Source: Cladocopium goreaui
Lineage: Eukaryota > Sar > Dinophyceae > Suessiales > Symbiodiniaceae
Assembly: GCA_947184155.2 (NCBI GenBank)
Contig: CAMXCT020001538.1
Location: forward strand, 82,359 to 146,358
Length of the DNA: 64,000 bases
Reading direction: 5' to 3'
The translations under genes were made by a program, and so were the position numbers. Each line of letters begins with the position of its first letter. The first letter of the stretch is position 1. Positions 52,795 to 63,600 of this stretch are shown one piece after another. Under the pieces are notes generated by a model that was given only the letters and a program-made list of their open reading frames with translations, made no database searches and had not been told where the DNA came from.

Positions 52795-53631
52795 TCAACC
52801 TTCAGCGAACATCTTCTTACGGCCTCCACAAACTGTGCATGGCTGCCTCCATGTATAGCAGTCACTACACATGCCAACGCAGCAGGCCCAACACACGCGC
52901 CTGGTGGGGTCGCCGCACTCCGTGCATGCAGTCCCCAGATGCTGGACTCTGGCTTCTTGGCTTTCCAGCCATCCACAAAGAGCTCGATGAGCCCTGGCGC
53001 CCTCTCTCCCCCATGCCGGCCAGGGTCGCCCCCTGGGGGCCCTGGGGAAGTGACGCGGCTCGAGAAAGATCGGCAGGAGCTCGTGCGGGCCCACACATCG
53101 AAGCCAGACCCTCCATTGCTCGAAAAGCTCGCCCAGACCCAGCTGCCCAGCGTCGCCCGCTGAACATCTGAGCTGGAGTCCGTAGAGCTCTTGGGGCACC
53201 ACGTCCTCGGCCACTTTGAAGTTCGTGTATGCCGAAACCAGCAGGAGATCCATGGGTTCCTGGTGCTGGTAGTAGTACTCCCAAGCATCCGCAGGCGCCA
53301 CATCATCAGGCAGCACAACTCCCCGGCTATTCCACAAGCCAAGCCACGGGAACTTGAACCCACCCACATGAGCTGCGCAACGTGGACATCCATCAAGGCA
53401 GCAGGGCATTTTCGGCAAGGGGGGGAACAACTCACAATCTGTCCCAGTAGTGAGAACGTAGGGGGAGTGCAACACCTCGATACCATGCATCCAGCATGTG
53501 TATGCTGCTGGGCCCGAATCCTCCCTTGCCAGCCTCTCCACGTGGTTCTTGAATTCCAAAAACGCAGCCGCATGCAGGATCTTCGCCTCAGTGGCTGCTG
53601 GGATATCAATGCCTGGGAGTTTGCGCTGCAT
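52795..53631 (-). CDS. YR retroelement first ORF: cysteine-rich zinc-finger protein
   Basis: 278 codons from ATG at 53631. N-terminal half is unrecognised with scattered Cys (LPKMPCCLDGCPRCAAH). The C-terminus is a dense Cys cluster: TACTECGDPTRRVCWACC, GMCSDCYTW, CTVCGG, which looks like a zinc-binding B-box or MYND-like fold. I choose this frame over the longer overlapping open frame because composition is more protein-like and the next ORF begins right after its stop. Function unknown. Confidence 0.6.
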   Translation of the reverse strand: MQRKLPGIDIPAATEAKILHAAAFLEFKNHVERLAREDSGPAAYTCWMHGIEVLHSPYVLTTGTDCELFPPLPKMPCCLDGCPRCAAHVGGFKFPWLGLWNSRGVVLPDDVAPADAWEYYYQHQEPMDLLLVSAYTNFKVAEDVVPQELYGLQLRCSAGDAGQLGLGELFEQWRVWLRCVGPHELLPIFLEPRHFPRAPRGRPWPAWGREGARAHRALCGWLESQEARVQHLGTACTECGDPTRRVCWACCVGMCSDCYTWRQPCTVCGGRKKMFAEG

Positions 53632-53702
53632 ACAAGGTCACCCCTTGTGTTGAGTTTGAACCAACCAATCAAGGTCAAGTAAGGTCGCCCCTTACAATGA
53701 CC

Positions 53703-53825
53703 GAGAAAGAAAACAGCAATGAATGCTATTTTGGTTCAAGTTTACTTGAGCCAAAATGATAGCATTCATTGAACACTTGAAGATGATACATGCACACCCA
53801 AGCCTGCCAAACTCGATGCATGGGT
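53703..53825 (-). repeat. YR retroelement split direct repeat, A1 (5' terminus), containing spliced-leader-like sequence
   Basis: Nearly identical to 44102-44222. In element orientation it is the 5' terminus. It contains CATTTTGGCTCAAG (minus strand; + strand 53745-53758 reads CTTGAGCCAAAATG), identical to the last 14 bases of the dinoflagellate spliced leader as I recall it. The complementary arm is at 53725-53740. Confidence 0.8.
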
Positions 53826-54239
53826 ATATATATATACATACAAAGGTTTAGCGATCTAAATAAATAATTAGCATCCTTTGCCAACAGCTGGTCAGTTATT
53901 TTTGCGTAGCGATGGATTCCGACCTTGGGGGTCGCTTGGAACGTGCCAGGGCTTGTCCCGGCCACTGCCCGACCATCCACAAGCACAATTGTCCGCAACC
54001 TTGCTTGAGATGTTACAAGTGGGAAGCTCGGAATTATTCATGCTTCATTCATGACATTTTGCGCATCAAAATCAAGTTTTTGTGGCAGGCACAATACCTT
54101 GCATGGTCCTTGCACAAATTAAGTTGCTTGTGTGAGGCAAGCACAGTACTCCGGAGATTTGCAGTTGCATATGAGGTGGTGCAGAATCTGCTGCTACCTG
54201 ATTCTCAAACGAACGACTTCCAAGTGGGTGCCGCACAAG
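53826..54239. other. intron sequence of the cathepsin B-like gene, no exon supported
   Basis: Outer flank of the retroelement. The minus-strand segment 53878-53990 (TIVLVDGRAVAGTSPG) is coding-like, but the flanking exons already join in phase without it. Confidence 0.4.
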
Positions 54240-54615
54240 AGTGTCTGACAGGTCGTGTCCAACGAGAGTGTCGTAATTGCAGGAGTGTCTGACAGGAGTG
54301 TCTGAGAATCGTGTCCCACAATAATCTCTTCCAAAAGTGTCTTACGCAAGTGTCCTACAGAAGAGTCTCTCACAAGAGTGTCCTACAAAGGTTTCCAGCA
54401 TGCGCACCTTCTTGCAAGAGTGTTTGTCTTACAGGAGTGTCTCACGAAAGTGTTTCGCAAGACTGTCTTTCACGAGAGTCAGACAGGAGTGTCCCCACAA
54501 GACCCCACAAGCGTGGCACCCCAGGATCATTTACCAGACTCTTACAGCAGTGTCTTACAAAAGTCTCTCACAGGAGTGTTACTACTTCCAAGGGCGTCGT
54601 ATAAGAGTGTCCTTT
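54240..54615. repeat. degenerate GAGTGTCTTACAG minisatellite
   Basis: Over twenty diverged copies of a 13-16 bp motif AGTGTCTYACARR, with variants such as AAGTGTCTTACG and GAGTGTCCTACA. No coding capacity. Confidence 0.85.
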
Positions 54616-55418
54616 TAGGGGGTTCAGGGAAAATCTACAGAAACGCATGGGTCTTTACAACCCAAATATAATATATGATATATGCTTTTCCTGCAGCTTT
54701 TCCCTTCAAATCCTTCAACCAATTCTTGGATACCACAGCAGTGTCCGATTACAATGTTTGATGAGACTGCGGGTTGAGTGTCTGTCAACATTAGCATAGC
54801 GTTTTCGTAACAGCTTGCTGCAGCATTGACTGAATACGTTTCATTGGTATATATGTTTTTAAGAAACCTGTACAACCAGCTTGTGATGTGCATTGGGCTT
54901 TGTGGGTTCCCTCTGGTTTCTTTTAGCGTAATCAACATGTGAAGAAAAAGGCATAGGGAGATAATGAGACATATGGTCAGCAAGACACATGGAGAGACAG
55001 ACAGAGGACGAGAGACGTAAAGATATCATTTGAGAAGAGAAAGATGAAGAAAGTTAGAGACAAGTTCGAACATCTTCAAATACGGACAACTTGATCGAGA
55101 TGCTGTGATGATAAGTAATGATGATTGATGCGTCTGTAGATGGTACAAAAAACTTGAGGTAGATTCAGATAGATATGAGATTAAGAGATCAGTAGACAGG
55201 ACAGAGAACTTGAAAACAAGAAACTGCACTCTTTTGACAAGCACAAGATGGGAAAAGTTCACGGTGGTAGAAAAAGGTGGGTAACATGTGCTGACATGTG
55301 CTGAGGTCAAGAAGGAAAATTCAATAGAGGCAACTTGACATTGCTCGACACATTACTCGAAAAATAAATTGACAGAGGCAGAGGGGAAAGGCTACAAGGA
55401 TCCAAATTCGGTACTCAC
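54616..55418. other. intron sequence of the cathepsin B-like gene
   Basis: AT-rich and purine-rich spacer (GAGAGACAGACAGAGG near 54990). No exon supported. Confidence 0.4.
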
Positions 55419-55543
55419 CCTGTGGCCCTGTCCTGTTCCACTAACAACTTGGATCTCTTGAGCTTCTTCTGGGCTGAGGCGTACGAGTCCTTTACCCTGG
55501 CTTCAAACTCTTCAAACGTCATCAGGTTGGTCCCGGCATCCGC
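55419..55543 (-). CDS. cathepsin B-like gene, exon 2: propeptide helix
   Basis: Bounded by an acceptor TTACGAG and a donor GTGAGT. Reads ADAGTNLMTFEEFEARVK, then SAQKKLKRSKLLVEQDRAT, and ends in phase 2. Phase and sense fit the exon at 43268-43463. Confidence 0.7.
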
Positions 55544-55752
55544 CTCGTAAAGTCAGGCCCAGTTGACAGCAAACAGCGAAAATTCGGGACCGTTGAAGGG
55601 ACCAAATACTTGGCTAGCCATGATTTCAAGATTGACCTACCCGCTGGAAATCAAAATTTGTAGTTGGTATGTCCTGTTCATCATGGTCTTCCGCAGTTTT
55701 CCAATGCCAGGTTTCAACAGTTTCCCAGAGACGCTCTCCAGTTTGCCCCGGC

Positions 55753-55890
55753 CTCCATCTTCATTATTCCTTTGTGCTTCTGCAGCAACTCATGTCCTTT
55801 GGCCGCACAGGATGGATCAGATTCAGAGCAATGCTCTGCAACGGTTGAACATAGGAAAGTGAACGCAGCAAGGCGCAGGATGGTGGCCAT
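55753..55890 (-). CDS. cathepsin B-like gene, exon 1: signal peptide
   Basis: ATG at 55890 reads MATILRLAAFTFLCSTVAEH, a clear secretion signal, then CSESDPSCAAKGHELLQKHK and ends ...KME with a GC donor at 55751-55752. Phase 0 matches exon 2. The style is typical of dinoflagellate secreted proteins. Confidence 0.65.
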
Positions 55891-56929
55891 ACTGCAAATG
55901 CTTAGAATGCTACAGCTTTCTCTCCGCAAATTGAGGAGAACCAGCTTGAGCCAAGGAAGCCACGAAATGTTCAGCAGATGATATCTGTGATTTGTTGCGG
56001 GGGATCACCTCAGAGACGTGTGGCCGGGTATGGGTCAATGGGTCACCCCAAAATATAGATTGTTTAGTACAAAAATGTACAAAAAATGACCCATTTACAG
56101 GCCAAAACAGGTACAGTATCCCAATGGATACCAATGATTTGAATACTGTACCCACATCAAAAAAGAGGTCAGTCTTCGAAACGTAAACCTACTTACCCTG
56201 CACTTGGCATTGCAGAGTGGTTCCTCCAAACATCACTTTTTGGGAGAGTTAGTCACTATTTGAACACTGAAAGGTGATGTTTAACTCTGATCAAAGGGTG
56301 ACATTTAAGGACTGGATGAAGGATTGCATCTTGCGTCGCCTCAGTACCAGACCCTGTGCGCCAATCAGAGCAGCGATGAGGGCTCAAGCACTTCCTGTTC
56401 CAAGTTGTCGGACTCTTGGCATGACCATCCTGAGTGTTGTTATTCACTTGCCAAGCTGAAGGCACGGAAGTCCAATGACCTGACATATGCCGACTCAGGT
56501 TTCTGAACGGCAACTGAGGGCAGCACCGAACGGAGTTCCTGGGCATCGCTTGGTGAAAGTGATTATCCCTCACCCAGCTGGCACTACAAACACACATACA
56601 CCGTAAACTCTAGATGGCCAATCTGCAGATGGACGAGAAAAACATTAAAAGAAACAACCTTTCAAACGTTGGATAATTCTCGGGATAGAAACTGTGGGAG
56701 TTGAAACCAGCGTCCAAATTCATTCACAGACACAAAGCCCAAGAAAGGGCAAGAAAGCTCTGCGTCTTTTCGCGCTTTCTCTTTTCAAACGACTCGTAAG
56801 CCGCTGGAGTGGCTGGTCAAACTCCGCCCTGCAACATTTTGCACCAGAGGTCTGGAGGTCTGGACACCCGCTCCAGCGAAAGGGAAAAACCTGAGGCGGC
56901 ACCTTTGGTGTCCCCAGGATCCAGACGAA
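55891..56929. other. 5' flank of the protease gene; no gene recognised
   Basis: No supported exon on either strand. Confidence 0.35.
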
Positions 56930-57022
56930 AGCCGACGGCACGACGATGCACGACGGCACGGCGGCACGGCTACGAAGACTGCTGCGATTTACTACTCAAA
57001 AATGGAGCTTCCGAGGAATTCA
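56930..57022 (+). CDS. ankyrin-repeat-like fragment
   Basis: The + strand reads ARRHGYEDCCDLLLKNGASE, which resembles one ankyrin repeat (A-x-x-x-G-H-x-x-x-V-x-x-L-L-x-x-G-A). It overlaps the 3' end of the minus-strand kinase-like gene by about 30 bp. No neighbouring ankyrin exon is seen. Chance resemblance is possible. Confidence 0.3.
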
Positions 57023-57785
57023 CAGGCGATGCTGGTGGGCATCAAGGTGTACTCTGAGGTCTGCCAGGGGGTGGCCCAACTCAAATAGTTGGCCAACTCC
57101 TGTTTGCGAAATTGCACGGTTGCATCCTCACTCTCTGCATTCTCGACATCTGCACCCACCACTGCCCGCAAGGCAGGAATTTCATAATGCAGGGTGGAGT
57201 CAAAGATGACATCTGCACTTGCTGCAAATGGAAAAATGTTCATCTGCTCTCCAGCGGCCACCGATGAGAACTTGTGCATCACACGTGCTGCATCCACACC
57301 CCGAGTGCGTACATCCCGGCCGATGCGCCGCAGCAGGCGGAATTTCCTCTCGGGCATGACACACAGGTTGCCAAGACGGGCACCGGACCAGGGGCCGATC
57401 AACACCTTGAAGAGACTCACATTTCCAAAAGCTGAGAGGAACTTTGGATGCAACCCGAAGATGCCCTCAATGATCAGCACAGCTTGTTTTGGCAGCTGCA
57501 GAATGTTGCCCGTCTTTTCCTGGATGGTTCCCGTCTTGAAGCAGAATTTCGGAAGCTCAACTGCTTTGCCATCCAGAAGTGCTTCCAAATCTTCCTTGAT
57601 CTTTTCAATCCTCAGGGACCCTGGATCCTCGAAGTTCAGCTCTCCCTTGGCATCCCGTGGATGTGTTGGATCTGCCCGAGCCTTGAAATACATATCGCAT
57701 TCCAAGGGTCGCGCCTCCAAACCCCTGGCCTGAAGATGCAGCGCCAAGCGCGCTGCAAAGGTAGTCTTGCCACTACTCGAAGGTC
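56992..57785 (-). CDS. uridine-kinase-like P-loop protein, last exon
   Basis: 264 codons, starting two bases into a Gly codon completed by the preceding exon. Joined, they give VVVAGPSSSGKTTFAARLA, a Walker A motif of the uridine kinase/phosphoribulokinase type. Then ECDMYFK, GELNFEDPGSLRIEKI, VELPKFCFKTG, VLIIEGIFGLHP, RRIGRDVRTRG and a C-terminus PTSIACEFLGSS, all in the order of bacterial and plant uridine-kinase-like proteins. It likely phosphorylates a nucleoside using ATP or GTP in the cytosol or plastid. In the family the segment after Walker A usually reads DDYF; here it is CDMYF. Confidence 0.8.
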
Positions 57786-58175
57786 CTGCCGACAGCAGTC
57801 GACAGCCCGAAAATTTGGGTCGAGTCATTGGGGTATGGACCCATCTTGAGGGGGGTGATCACAGAGATGTAGCCTACCACATATGAAGGCATCCAGGTCT
57901 GAAATCCGAAAATTGTTATACATGAAATCCCAAATCCTCATATGTTTTGGTTTGAGAAACTATTCAGGTCCCAATTTTTGTGGATTACAGCATTTGTTGT
58001 TGGTGGAATCCTTGTTTTCTGTGACCAATCACCATCCTTGTGGGACGGATACATATACATATATATATATATACATAAACATATTAATACACCACATAGA
58101 AGGAGATCTAACGTTTCTTTGATAAATATCAACTTTTAGGGTGACAACTCTATCTCACATGGAAAAATGAGGCTC

Positions 58176-58283
58176 CTGCCACAACCACAGCACAGGACTT
58201 CTCTGCTGCTGCCGCCGCGATCCGGCTGCTGAGCTCCGCGAAGGTGTTGTTCTGCAAGGTTTCGGCCTGGCCGGGAGCGAAGT
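58176..58283 (-). CDS. uridine-kinase-like gene, penultimate exon
   Basis: 108 nt starting after CTAG and ending at a GA donor (GAGCCT at 58170-58175). Reads FAPGQAETLQNNTFAELS, then SRIAAAAAEKSCAVVVA, the helix and first beta strand ahead of the P-loop. Phases match both neighbours. Confidence 0.7.
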
Positions 58284-58491
58284 CTAGCATGAAAAATGGG
58301 GAGTTAACCATGGCCAACTGTCCCACCAACGACCATTACACTGTTGGGGTATTGAATGGACCCACCTTAAATTGCTCGTTCTCAGAAGTGAACCCTCCAA
58401 ATGTTGAGGATTACAAAAATTTGAGCCCAGCTCAACACTTGCTGGCAACAGCACTTTGGTTCTATCCCTCTCTTTGTCATCGCTTCCACAC

Positions 58492-58903
58492 ATCCCAACC
58501 CCGCCTGCAAGGCCATGTTGGTTTGTTTCCCCTCTGCTGCGGCAGCATTACACTCCTGTATCCCCAGCTGCATCGGCAGCTGGGCTCCCAGCTTCCCAAA
58601 GCGCCCCGGCACCACGGCATCCAATGCCACGCTGGGGCCCAGTAGCTGGAACTCTCCCGGCCTTTCAGCGGCCCGGATCTGCCAGGGCACCCCTTTCAAG
58701 CTGCTGGGCAGCGCCACCGGCTGCACCGCCACGGTGCGAAAGGTGTCCTGGTTGAAGTGCACTAGGTGCAGCCCCAAACTGCTGCAGTCGATGGATTTGG
58801 CAAAGTCCTGGCACTTGGGAAAGTTGGACGAAAGGAGCTGCACTGCCTCTGGCTTTGGGAGGACCTGCAGCTCGATACTGGAGTCCAAAATCAATGCTTT
58901 CAC
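58492..58903 (-). CDS. probable upstream exon of the uridine-kinase-like gene
   Basis: 412 nt, starting after GGCCAG with VKALILDSSIELQVLPKP. Continues SLGLHLVHFNQDTFRTVA, LPSSLKGVPWQIRAAERP and ends ...NMALQAGLG with a GT donor. Ends in phase 1, which fits the next exon. The domain is not recognised; it occupies the place of the N-terminal domain in larger kinase-like proteins. Start of the gene is further upstream. Confidence 0.55.
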
Positions 58904-59129
58904 CTGGCCGGGGGTGATCATCTCCAATTTTTCAGGGAAAATCTGAAAATCTCACAGTATATCCAGTACCTATAACGAAACTCAATTCGTAGCTCCTTGG
59001 CTACCCCTTTGGTAAATTGGGAATATGGATCCAACGATAGCTCCCAACAGCTCCCTACATTCACCACCCCAAAGTCCACTGGTTTATCACATAGAATTGC
59101 CATGTGCGGATCTCCCGGAGATCCCCCAT

Positions 59130-59275
59130 CTATGTATGTATGTATGTATGTATGTATGTATGTATGTGTTTATTTATTTATTATTTTATGTAATTTTTTA
59201 TTTATGGATTCATATATATATATATATATATCCATATCCATATATATATATATCCATATCCATATATATATATAT
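59130..59275. repeat. (TATG)n, (TTTA)n and (AT)n microsatellites
   Basis: ATGTATGTATGT repeats near 59132-59168, TTTATTTATTTATT near 59170-59190 and ATATATATCCATATCC blocks to 59275. Confidence 0.9.
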
Positions 59276-59299
59276 CCCCAAATATTCCCCATTTTCAGA

Positions 59300-59420
59300 T
59301 CCAAATGCTGTGTCCTCCGGCCTTCTCAGCGAGCTGCGTAGCGAAGGCCTCACAGTCGCTCTTCGACCACGTCTTAGCGCAGCTCACGGAGAAGCCCAGA
59401 AAGGCCTCAGCTCCGGAGCA
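59300..59420 (-). CDS. possible further exon of the uridine-kinase-like gene
   Basis: The minus strand reads CSGAEAFLGFSVSCAKTW, then SKSDCEAFATQLAEKAGG, an open exon-like segment of about 40 codons on the same strand, ahead of the exon at 58903. Borders and phase are not settled. Confidence 0.3.
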
Positions 59421-60640
59421 CGCGAAAAAATAAACATGCGATGTTCACAACCTGTTGGAAAAGTTATAGCAAAAATGAAGATTGTAGTGATTAAGGCGGT
59501 TGAGGTCGAACCATGTCAAAGCAATATAGTGTTTAAATGTGTTTAATGATGTTTAATGCATAAATTGGCGTCGTTTGAAGGGTTCGTTTCTATCTCACGG
59601 GGGTTGAACTAACTTATCAGGGTTTAAAACAGAAGGGAAATATGGAATCATTTTTTTGGCCACGAAAAAGGTGTACTTCCAGGCAATCTAAGCACCAAAA
59701 ATGCGGGACGATCGGATGGTCGGCCACCAAAAATGTGACCATGAACGGTGGGTTCATCTGTGAAAACTTTACTGGTTAAGCGGCCAAAAAGTTGGAATTC
59801 ACAGTGTTTCACAAGCCCAAGGTGGAAGACATGAGAGAGCTGTGGGTAGCACCCTTTTGTTTCAGCCATCTCAAACCAGCAGCACGCACTGCGCCAGCGT
59901 CCCCCAGCTCAACCACTTCACAGGGCCAGTCTTTACTTCTACGCCCTCTGCCCATAGCTTAAGCCTTAACCACTGGTCCCCACAAGTCCATAGAAGCTGG
60001 CAAACAAACGTCCAAATGAATCCAACCCCTATCCAAAAAGAATTAACTTGAGAGTTAATTCACCAGGGTCCGAAGCAGCAAGAATTAACTCTGGAGGTAA
60101 ATCCTTGGAAGAGAGTAGTGGATCACCACAATCTAAAGAATTAAACTCCAGAGTTAATACCTTCAAACTCTTGTTTTTACTCTATTTCCAAGCGAAAATA
60201 CGTCAATAACCAAAAAGTGGGACTGTTCTGGATCCTCGAATCCTCAAACATCTCTCAGCATTTCGTCTCTGTGGAAGATCACATCATTTGCTTGGAAATC
60301 TCCCAATCATGTGGTAGACGCAATTCAAAATCTCCAATATGACAGATGGTTGACCATCCCAACTGCAAATCACCAATCCAATTAAGAATGAAAAGTGAGC
60401 AAAATGGGAAATGTCAACATCCAAACCAGTCTTCTCCCAACCATCGGTAGTGGCATCCCACGTTCCCCCGCGGGCCTCAGGAGTCGAAGGCATCTCCTCC
60501 ACACGAACTTCTCCGGAGGAGCCCTTGAGGCTAAAAGAGGCCGTGGCCACAAGCAGCACCAAGGTTTGCAGGGCCAGCCTGGGGCTCTGGGATGCTCTGG
60601 GTCAAGTTCGGCTATCATGATTCAGCTTGAAATGTTGGGG
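59421..60640. other. no confident gene; possible signal-peptide exon
   Basis: A minus-strand segment at about 60410-60590 reads LALQTLVLLVATASFSLKG, then SSGEVRVEEMPSTPEA. It resembles a secretion or plastid-targeting signal but lacks an in-frame ATG before a stop. It might be an early exon of the kinase-like gene. The rest is non-coding. Confidence 0.3.
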
Positions 60641-63600
60641 TTACATATTATATACATATTATATACATATTAGATACATATTATATACCTATTATATACC
60701 TATTATATGAATATTATATACATATTATATACATATTATATACATATTATATACATATTATATACATATTATATACATATTATATACCTATTATATACAT
60801 ATTATATACATATTATATACATATTATATACATATTATATACATATTATATACATATTATATACATATCATATACATATTATATACATATTATATACATA
60901 TTATATACATATCATATACATATTATATACATATTATATACATATTATATACATATTATATACATATTATATACATATTATAAACATATTATAAACATAT
61001 TATATACATATTATATACATATTATATACATATTATATACATATTATATACATATTATAAACATATTATATACATATTATATACATATTATATACATATT
61101 ATAAACATATTATATACATATTATAAACATATTATATACATATTATAAACATATTATATACATATTATATACATATTATATACCTATTATATACATATTA
61201 TATACCTATTATATACCTATTATATACATGTTATATACCTATTATATACATATTATAAACATATTATATACCTATTATATACATATTATATACATATTAT
61301 ATACATATTATATACATATTATATACCTATTATATACATATTATATACATTATATACGTATTATATACGTATTATATACGTATTATATACGTATTATATA
61401 CGTATTATATACGTATTATAAACATATTATATACGTATTATATACATATTATATACATATTATATACATATTATATACATATTATATACATATTATAAAC
61501 ATATTATAAACATATTATATACATATTATATACATATTATAAACATATTATAAACATATTATATACATATTATATACATATTATATACATATTATATACA
61601 TATTATATACATATTATATACATATTATATACATATTATATACATATTATAACCATATTATATACATATTATATACATATTATATACATATTATATACAT
61701 ATTATAAACATATTATAAACATATTATATACATATTATATACATATTATATACATATTATAAACATATTATAAACATATTATATACATATTATATACATA
61801 TTATATACATATTATATACATATTATATACATATTATATACATATTATAAACATATTATATACATATTATAAACATATTATATACATATTATATACATAT
61901 TATATACATATTATATACATATTATATACATATTATAAACATATTATAAACATATTATATACATATTATAAACATATTATATACATATTATATACATATT
62001 ATATACATATTATATACATATTATATACATATCATATACATATCATATACATATCATATACATATTACATACATATTATATACATATTATATACATATTA
62101 TATACATATTATATACATATTATATACATATTATATACATATTATATACATATTATAAACATATTATATACATATTATATACACATTATATACATATTAT
62201 ATACATAGTATATACATATTATATACGTATGTATTATATACGTATTATATACGTATTATATACGTATTATATACATATTATATACATATTATAAACATAT
62301 TATATACATATTATAAACATATTATAAACATATTATATACATATTGTATACACATTATAAACACATTATAAACATATTATATACATACTATATACATATT
62401 ATATACATATTATATACATATCATATACATATCATATACATATTATATACATATCATATACATATCATATACATATCATATACATATCATATACATATCA
62501 TATACATATTATATACATATTATATACATATTATATACATATTATATACATATTATATACATATTATATACATATTATAAACATATTATATACATATTAT
62601 ATACATATTATATACATATTATATACATATTATATACATATTATATACATATTTATACATATTATATACTGATTATATACATATATTACATATTATATAC
62701 ATATTATATACATATTATATACATGATATATACAATTATAAACTTTATTACAATTTATTACTTTATATACATATGATATACATATTATATACCATATTAT
62801 ATACATATATATACATTTATATACATATTATATACTATTCTATACATCTATATACATATTATATACATATTATATACATTATTATTAACATAATTTATAT
62901 ACATGTTATATACATATTATACACATATTATATACATATTATACACATATTATATACATATTATACACATATTATATACATATTATACACATATTATATA
63001 CATATTATACACATATTATATACATACTATATACATGTTATATACATGTTATATACATATTATATACATGTTATATACATATTATATACATGTTATATAC
63101 ATGTTATATACATATATTATATACATATATTATATACATATATTATACACATGTTATATACATATTATATACATATTATATACATACTATGTACATATTA
63201 TATACATGTTATATACATATTAGATACATGTTATATACATATTATATACATGTTATATACATGTTATATACATATTAGATACATGTTATATACATGTTAT
63301 ATACATGTTATATACATGTTATATACATGTTATATACATACTATATACATATTATATACATGTTATATACATGTTATATACATGTTATATACATGTTATA
63401 CACATGTTATATACATATTATATACATGTTATATACATATTAGATACATGTTATATACATATTATATACATCTTATATACATATTATGTACATATTATAT
63501 ACATGTTATATACATGTTATATACATATTATATACATATATTATATACATATATTATATACATGTTATATACATGTTATATACATGTTATATACATGTTA

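Larger units (their letters stand above)
43741..53825 (-). mobile_element. 10-kb DIRS/Ngaro-type tyrosine-recombinase retroelement
   Basis: Minus-strand element with ends arranged A1 (53703-53825), ORFs, B1 (44221-44433), A2 (44102-44222), a 148-bp spacer, and B2 (43741-43953). This A1-ORFs-B1A2-B2 layout is the split-direct-repeat structure of PAT/Ngaro-like YR retrotransposons. ORFs in order on the minus strand: zinc-finger protein, tyrosine recombinase with CCCH finger and phosphatase-like domain, Gag-like protein, and methylase/RT/RNase H polyprotein. It lies inside intron 2 of the cathepsin B-like gene, in the same orientation, in a (TA)n tract. The four long ORFs are open except for one apparent frameshift at a G8 run, and the repeat copies are nearly identical, so insertion looks recent. 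YR placed first is unusual compared with the gag-RT-YR order I know. Confidence 0.85.

Noticed and set aside
52795..53678. The first 296 codons of the long minus frame starting at 53678 as the recombinase N-terminus
   Set aside because: Composition is Cys/Ser/Trp/Arg-rich and unlike a protein; the overlapping frame (53631-52795) has ordered zinc-finger sequence, and a new ATG at 52790 opens the recombinase ORF.
53878..53998. Minus-strand exon reading TIVLVDGRAVAGTSPG as part of the protease gene
   Set aside because: Flanking exons at 55419 and 43463 already join in phase without it and no clear donor is seen; kept only as a remark.
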